Source: Gelatoporia subvermispora B (lineage: Eukaryota; Basidiomycota; Agaricomycetes; Polyporales; Gelatoporiaceae). Taken from it: a stretch of DNA of 64,000 nucleotides. The stretch is taken from positions 62,001 to 126,000 of the forward strand of contig KB445819.1 of NCBI GenBank assembly GCA_000320605.2, written 5' to 3'. Positions 58,181 through 64,000 of the stretch are shown here, piece after piece (position 1 is the first letter of the stretch; every line of letters begins with the position of its first letter). A program made the position numbers and the translations under genes. Below the pieces are notes generated by a model. It made no database searches. It was given only the letters and a program-made list of their open reading frames with translations, and was not told the DNA's origin.

Positions 58181-60269
58181 CAAAACCAGCATGTCCGATG
58201 AAAGAGCATGTTGGCTCGCTGTTGCACTTGTTGCGAAGGTAGGTGTCGCAGCGGTGATGCAGCAGTCCGAGTCCTGCATCTGACGCAGTCTACACTGCGA
58301 AACAGATGCTCTTGCGCAGTCGAAGTCTTGGCCAGGGAAAGGAGATGCAAGGGATGGCAACACGAGAGAAAAGGCAGGAAACAAGAACAAAAAGGAGAAC
58401 AGCGAGAAAAATCTGGACTTACAATGATGTCGCCGATTATACCAGAAGTGTCCCACATCTCTCCGGCTTCCAGTTCCTGAGCAACGAGGTCTGTATGATC
58501 GCGCTTGCGAGTTATAGCTTCCGGATCGTCATCCAAGTGGTTCTTGTTGGCGGTGCACCTGTTCAAAAGCATAATTAAGCTGCTAAAATGATACGAAACC
58601 GTTGTTGTCTTACTTCGCGCACCAGCCCTGCACAATGCATCCGAGCAGGGCTTGTTCTGGGTAATCAGCAATATATGGGCCTAACCCGTATATTGCAAGA
58701 TGACAATGTCCATCAGGACACCTGACGACCTCGGGAGTCGTCATACCCGGCTTGAGTGTGCGAAGGATGTGCGAGAGGGACACATGGTATAGTCGACGTC
58801 GGAACTTCCTGAAGGCGTTGTCATTTGTAAAGTGTTTATCCGCTAAGTCAAATCAAATCATTTAGAGTCTGAAAGGGGCTAAACCGGTAATCGAACTCAC
58901 CTTTCGGGATGGATAAGAAGCCGACTAATACCACGGCGTTGTGATGTGCACGACGCACATTGTTGTGGACGTTCCCAATGGAGAGATACATGGGATAATA
59001 TTCGTTTTGGCCGGTAGCGACGGAAACCGTTGTTTTGTCGCTGCCGAGGATGATAGGAACTAACATGCTCCCATGTGTGTGCTCATCTTTCGCAATGTCG
59101 TCCTGCAATATTTTGCATTGGTCAGTCAACGTGTGGGTATTGTAATCAGCACTTACTGCTTGTTGCCACACCCAATCTCCGGACATGAAGTCCTTACGGC
59201 GCCTCTGATGATATTCGCCACGAGGTATGTATTCACGAAGGGGTGTATAATCGAACTCTTCCTTAAACTCGGGGTTGTCTAACATGTTGTGCACAAGGAG
59301 TCGTGGGTTGCGGAACCAGATGTCGTACTCCGCAAGCATCCACGGAGGTGTTTCACCTTCTGGAAGTTCGTCGTTATACTTGAATTTTCCCTTCTGCCAT
59401 GCAACGTCGCCGAGAAGTGTTGCGTCGATGGTACCATACAAGTCTTTGTGATTGTCGAATGGGGGATCATCGTGATGACGGGTAAGTGTCGCTGCCCATA
59501 GCATGCACAAGAAGTCGATATCCTTGGAGGACATCTGGTTACGTCGGTAAAGGAAGTCTGCTGCTTCGAAAGCAATCCGGTCATTGTACGGCGACCAGTC
59601 GTCTGGCCCTGGCTCAGAACGAGGTACTGGTGGAGCGCCTTCAGGTAGATACTTGCCTTGTTCATCACAAGGCTTAGCTGGATGGATAATTTAACTAAGA
59701 CAGAGATACGGGGGTATGGTAGACGCACCATTCAGGCTCTCGTGCTCCTGTACAATAACATAGCTATTGTCGTCTTCTACGGTAGCGCGAGCTGGCCTAG
59801 GTTCTTCTGCCCCAGGCTCTTGCTCGCCCTCGCCCTCGCCATTCTCGATCACATCAGGGTATTCTGGTGGGGCACCTTCACCATCAAGGTCGTTTGCCTC
59901 TTCCATACCGTTCGTACTGTTCGGGCGGCCGGCATCAGCTTCAACTTCGTCCTGTTGTTCTTCGGGCACATGTTGATGAGCGTCTTTGTCTTCCTGCCCC
60001 CCAGGGCCGTGCATTGGGTTGATCTGCACCTGCCCATTATCTCTAGCATCTTCATCCTCATCTTCTTGCTCTTCGGGACCATGCGCTGGGCCAAGTTGTT
60101 CGTGACCAGGCTCTTGAGCTTGAGCTTGAGCATTGAGAGCTTGTGGTAGCCGGAGACGGAGAACGACGGGAGCATCATGGAGGTGAAATGCTCACTCATG
60201 TGTAGTAAGAGCATTGCGACTCTTGAAAGGCCGTCTTTTGCAGCCGGGGGCTTGACAGAGAAATTCCAT

Positions 60270-60479
60270 GGCAAAAGACAAAGCTGGGGAGTATGTGCGG
60301 GCAGATCGCACTCTGGCAAGATATCCGGGTCCAGCAGCGGGACGCCGCAAGACGCGGCGAGGCACCCAAAATGTCTAAGTCTACGTTGTCGTCAGGCGAA
60401 ACTGGCGCTGAAGTTGAATTTTTCTGAGACACTTACCCCTTGCCAGCATTATTACTCGTTTCACCCTTCATCTCTCACC
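60270..60479. promoter_or_regulatory. Divergent 210-bp promoter region
   Basis: Separates the transposase ATG (minus strand) from the ATG of the plus-strand ORF at 60480. The short shared spacer suggests joint control, and perhaps that both belong to one element. Confidence 0.4.
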
Positions 60480-63235
60480 ATGGCCTGCGGCACTCGTGCT
60501 GGAAACAAGGGTAAGAAAGTCATGGCCTGCGACATGCCACGCCCAAGACGTACCTCCGCGCAAGTTCGAGCAGAAGCTGAGGAGAAGGACTCCAAAGAGG
60601 CCGCCAAAGAAGTGCGTACAAAGAAGGGGAAGAAGGCCATCAAGGAGATGGAGGACCAGGTTCGTGCGGACGAGGCGAAGCTTCCTTCTATTGCTGGGGG
60701 CTCTCGGATCACCCGTGCGCTATTGGCAAAGTATGGTTGCTCCTCGGAGGAGGAGTTTCACGCATTGTTGCAGAGCGCCATTGCGACAAAGAGTGCGGGC
60801 AGGGCACCCAAAGAGGCTTCTGCTGAAGATGCAAAGGCGGTTGAAGAACAACAAGGTCAGCCAGAGCCTGTGCAGGATGAACCGATGGACGTACTGAGTT
60901 CTCCCTCCCCTCCCGATGTGGAGATGGCTGAGCCGCCCACTGACTTCGACACCCAAGCACCCAATGGACCTGATGTGTCCTATGAGAGGACCAACTTGTC
61001 CAACATCACTGAGGGCGAGGACGATACCTACTTTGGAATGGTAGCGCAAGCCGTGAGTCTCGCCAGGCATGTCTCGGAGCACAATGTCGGACTGACTTAC
61101 CTCGCAGCGAGCTGGGTACCCAGTCAACTGCTGTGATGAGTTCACCGCTGATCACTGGAGAACGCGTGGTGAGTCCTTGCGAGCTGACCATCTAAGAATG
61201 CATACTCACCTTTGTTCGTCCTTGGTCGTAGATAACGCGCGTGCTGCTGCAAAGGAGGCGGCGCAAAAGTCCAAGCAGCGCGAGAGGGAGGATGACGGCA
61301 GCGGGTTAGAGGAAAGTCGGTCTAGCAAGAAGGCTAAGATCAGCCACGATAAGGAGAATCAGCATGAGACAGCTGGTACTCACCGGATGCCAAAGGTAGT
61401 TCCCGCAAATAGAAGGTGAGTCTCCGAGTGCACGCTCTGGAAATTGATTGACGCGCATTCTGACATATCCATAACAATAATAATGCTCCTCAATGGTCGT
61501 GCCCTGGACTGGTTCCACTCTCACATTACTAGTACTCCTCTGGCGACCAGCACCACGCCGACTCAGCCCATGGCGGGGTCTATGTTGAGACTTCCGCTGG
61601 GCAAATCCAAATCTATCACTGCACCAAGTCAGCCGGGATCTATGCTGAAAGTCCCACCTAGCAAATCCGCGCCGACTCAGCCCGGATCTATGCTTAAAAT
61701 CCCGCCTAACCTGTCCATCTCTACCTCCGCGCCGACTCGTCCCAAGCCTCGCCCCAAACCTACAGGCAAGGCGGCAATGGACAACACGTACAATTCGACC
61801 ACGACCACAGGCGCGGGCGAACTTAAGGAAGTCAATGCCAACTTGAACGACCCTTCACCTTCAGTACATCCCAGCACCCCGACGCCGTCTCCGGTATGTG
61901 AACGAGTAGATATGTATTTGAACAGGTCAGCTGACCGAGTACCAGCAGAGGAAGTTCCAAAAGCTCGCTGGTTCACCTCTGAAGCTTGGCAACAAGTCCT
62001 CTACGGGCTCTGTGCCGGCTAGACCGGGCCCGGAGGCACCTGTCGTGAAGAAACCATCAAATGCATCCACCGTCAATGTGCAATCGACCAGTGAAGACGC
62101 ACCCATATTCCAACCCAACAACTACGGGGGTCTTCACGACGAGGACGAGGAGTGTGAGTGCGACGCAGCACACAGTAGCCCCATCAAGGCCGGGACTCGC
62201 GTAACAAGCCAGGTAAGCACTCATGTCAGCTATAAATGAGGTACTAATCTTATCTTCGTATAGATGATGATATCTCTCCTATCGGATGAAGAAGACACAG
62301 CGCGTAGTGTTGCGAAGCCGAAGACTCAAACTGTGCGTACCATGAAGCTCCAGAAACCTGCTGTCACCACAAAAAAGGCCAAAGGCAAAGGCCGTATTAA
62401 AGAAGAGCCTACGGATGTAAAGCTCGAGGACGGCGCAGAGGTTAAGTTCGCCGACCCGGAAGCGCTCCCCGCGCATGTCTCAAACAGCGAACATTGGATA
62501 GGTATTATCTTGCCGATGTACCGCAAATTGATGGGATGCTGCTCGACTCCTTTCTTGCTCCCAAGTGGCAGGGCACTCTCCCTCTTGCAAGAGCTACATG
62601 ATACCCTCTTTCCGGATTATCCTCCGGAAAACATCTATGGCAACCCCTCCCACCCCATTTTCAAAAAGGTGAGGTATCTACTTGCGAACCATAATTGCAT
62701 CTGACACACAGTAGGCAAATGCTCGGGTGGTTGACCACAGGAATGACATTGCCGAAGCCGCAGCTACTGCAGTGCACGAGTTCTTCGCCTCTCGACCGGA
62801 AGAATTTCCCAATATGGAAGCTCGTGTGCAGTACGCGGAGAAGGCCATCCAACGCGATTCTTTCATGTACGTGAAAGCTGAGGGGGATGATATTGAGGTA
62901 CGTGCAACACTGGATAAGTTTTACGGGCTAATAATTCACCTCAACCTCAGTACTGGACTGGAACACTCCGTGGCCCCCTTATCCTGAAGACACTTGCCAG
63001 AGATTTTCGTGCACTTGATGGTGCGCTCGAACTTGAGGATTACGACATGCCTATCGGGGCGATTGCCCTCTCGGCGACTGCGGTGAGTTAGCACAGTGTG
63101 TCGTTGGTCGGCTCATTGATGCTTATTCCATTAGGTTCGACGTGCCTTCTTGCTGTACGCCCAGCGCCGGGTAGTCTTCGGAGCCGATAAGCGGGGTGCC
63201 CAGATCCCGATTATCACGTCTACGTTCCAGGCACC
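60480..63235 (+). CDS. Repeat-associated ORF of unknown function, 3' end cut by hAT-2
   Basis: First exons 60480-61052, 61108-61168 and 61232-61415 join in phase; a fourth begins at 61533 and further exons continue past 62900. The N-terminal half is charged and disordered (Lys/Glu/Ala-rich), then VNCCDEFTADHWRTRDNARA. A low-complexity zone at about 61545-61710 repeats QPGSMLKxPP three times. The last part looks folded: YGNPSHPIFKK, then RRNDIA-like VVDHRNDIAEAAATAVHEFF and GAIALSATAVRRAFLLYAQR. Proteins with this last module are common beside basidiomycete transposons, but I cannot name a function. The frame runs into the hAT-2 end at 63236, so the natural C-terminus is lost or displaced. The exon chain after 61900 is only approximate. 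Confidence 0.5.
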
Positions 63236-64000
63236 TAGTGTTGCACAGGGCCGGGCTCGGCCCAAAGCCCGCGGCTTGGGCCCGGCTTATAGCGGCCCAG
63301 GGCTCATATCATCTTGAGCCGGGCCCGAGGATAGGGCCTCAGGCTCGGCCGGGCCAGGTCAGGCTTTAGCCCAGGCTTTCGAGCTTCCAGAGGGCTGACG
63401 AGGTTTGCTGTATGGTATACTACTATGTACATAATGTAGTCTACCTATTGTACTGTAGCTCAGTCGTCAAGTACTTCTACAACCTCTGCATCCGAATTGA
63501 GATCCACCACAAGCTCAAATTCGGACTCATCGTTGACATTGTCCGTACCTTTTTGTGCACTCAGATTAATATCCTCTCCATCCTCAGTGTCCACGAGCGC
63601 ACTCTCAGTTGCGCTCGAAGGGCCACACTCAAATAAGAAGAGGCTTTTGCGAAGGGCGCTCTTCAAGAGCTGCAAAGCCTCCACGATATCACCTTTCAGA
63701 CGATTCCGCCGCTTCGTGATTGTGATACCCGCGCTTGAGAACGCGCGTTCGCTCGAGACCGATGTCGCCATGATCGCCAGGTAGTCTCGGGCCAGAGAAG
63801 CCCAGACTGGATAATGGTGTCCATTCAACTATAATACTTCGTCAGCATACAGTTGAGAGACCTGAGTACATGCTTAGCACTTACCCCCCACCACTGTACG
63901 ATCTCTATTCCCTCCGGCACCCCGTCGTCGAGCTCAAGATACTTACGAAATGCTCGTTCGCATGCCTGCTCTGCTGCTGCTTCGTCTGACAGCATGTTTA
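63236..64000 (-). mobile_element. Second hAT element, left end (hAT-2), runs off the window
   Basis: Begins TAGTGTTGCACAGGGCCGG, a usual hAT terminus, followed by 120 bases of GGCCCGGGC-rich inverted repeats. The 8 bases before it are CAGGCACC, the expected duplication. The right end is outside the window. The minus-strand transposase end lies inside. Confidence 0.75.
63460..64000 (-). CDS. hAT transposase C-terminal part (partial)
   Basis: The last exon (63460-63828) follows a 66-nt intron (63829-63894) and a partial exon that reaches the window edge (KYLELDDGVPEGIEIVQWWG). The join gives the hAT dimerisation domain: HHYPVWASLARDYLAIMATS, VSSERAFSSAGITITKRRN and LKGDIVEALQLLKS. An acidic tail ends at the stop in 63460-63462. 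No damage is visible in this part, unlike hAT-1. It belongs to a different hAT subfamily, since its ends and core differ. Confidence 0.82.

Larger units (their letters stand above)
53729..60269 (-). mobile_element. Plavaka-type (CACTA-like) transposon, transposase region
   Basis: Coordinates are those of the transposase gene; the element's ends were not found. The coding parts follow the order of Plavaka transposases in basidiomycetes. They are separated by short introns and by one 2882-nt intron (55541-58422) that contains a BiP-like HSP70 relic. The strong match through every exon and only one nonsense codon suggest a young insertion. Confidence 0.85.
53729..60269 (-). pseudogene. Plavaka transposase, nearly intact
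   Basis: Starts at ATG 60269 with a C2H2 finger (FLCQAPGCKRR, SRNALTTHE). A TGA at 60192-60194 interrupts it before the AFH that should follow; alternatively the GTGAGC there is a donor of an unseen intron. An acidic Gln-rich linker follows, then the catalytic region: GDVAWQKGKFKY near 59400, DFMSGDWVWQQA near 59170, ILGSDKTTVSVATGQNEYYP near 59030, NVRRAHHNAVVLVGFLSIPK near 58930, and EMWDTSGIIGDII ending at 58423. After the long intron it resumes at 55540 with PFTNDFPRANINELLSPD, then RFPEGRGFKQWTGDDSKA, FGAPNGLCLSITESKHIKAV and the C-terminal part ending NKYIDHHAFETLE. No other stop was seen, so with one change the frame would be complete. Confidence 0.82.

Noticed and set aside
63240..63400. 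GC-rich repeats as a CRISPR-like or regulatory array
   Set aside because: Irregular inverted GGCCCGGG units at a hAT terminus; sub-terminal repeats explain them.

Overview
The window reads as nuclear DNA of a basidiomycete fungus, most likely an agaricomycete close to the Polyporales. Genes are broken by many 48-60 nt GT-AG introns, and the gene set is typical of this group: Ure2-like glutathione transferase, GH16 glucanase, TKL-type kinase, F-box/LRR families, DUF6534 membrane proteins, and Plavaka and hAT transposons. No tRNA, rRNA or CRISPR array was recognised. All exon joins were worked out by hand from splice signals and reading frame.

Left part (1-39 kb) is host chromosome with well-spaced genes. 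In order: the 3' part of an F-box/LRR-type gene (+); a secreted Kre9/KNH-like protein (+); a six-exon Cys-rich CYSTM-like protein (-); a 13-exon sugar-porter/SVOP-like MFS transporter (+); a long gene-poor stretch; FKBP12 (+); a GST (+); a TKL-like kinase with an unusual catalytic loop and a GC-AG intron (-); a secreted GH16 beta-glucanase (-); a fumarate-reductase-type flavoprotein (-); a four-pass membrane protein (+); a short-chain dehydrogenase (+); and a large PH-domain protein (+). These look like unrelated housekeeping, cell-wall and detoxification genes, not a pathway cluster.

Right part (39-64 kb) is a mobile-element sink. Three decayed copies of one DUF6534-type membrane-protein gene lie on the minus strand (about 39.6-41.2, 43.6-49.1 and 50.3-51.3 kb). 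The middle copy is split by a 3.7 kb hAT element with an exact 8-bp target duplication, sitting in its last intron. An unrecognised 635-aa gene follows, then a Plavaka (CACTA-like) transposase whose 2.9 kb intron carries a decayed BiP/Kar2 HSP70 gene that still has introns. A divergent plus-strand ORF of repeat-associated type starts 210 bp from the transposase and is cut by a second hAT element that runs off the right edge.

The most unusual content is therefore the nested structure of the right part, with two large insertions both lying inside introns. The kinase with its novel tail and the 635-aa protein are the best candidates for undescribed protein biology. No complete new multi-gene system could be supported.
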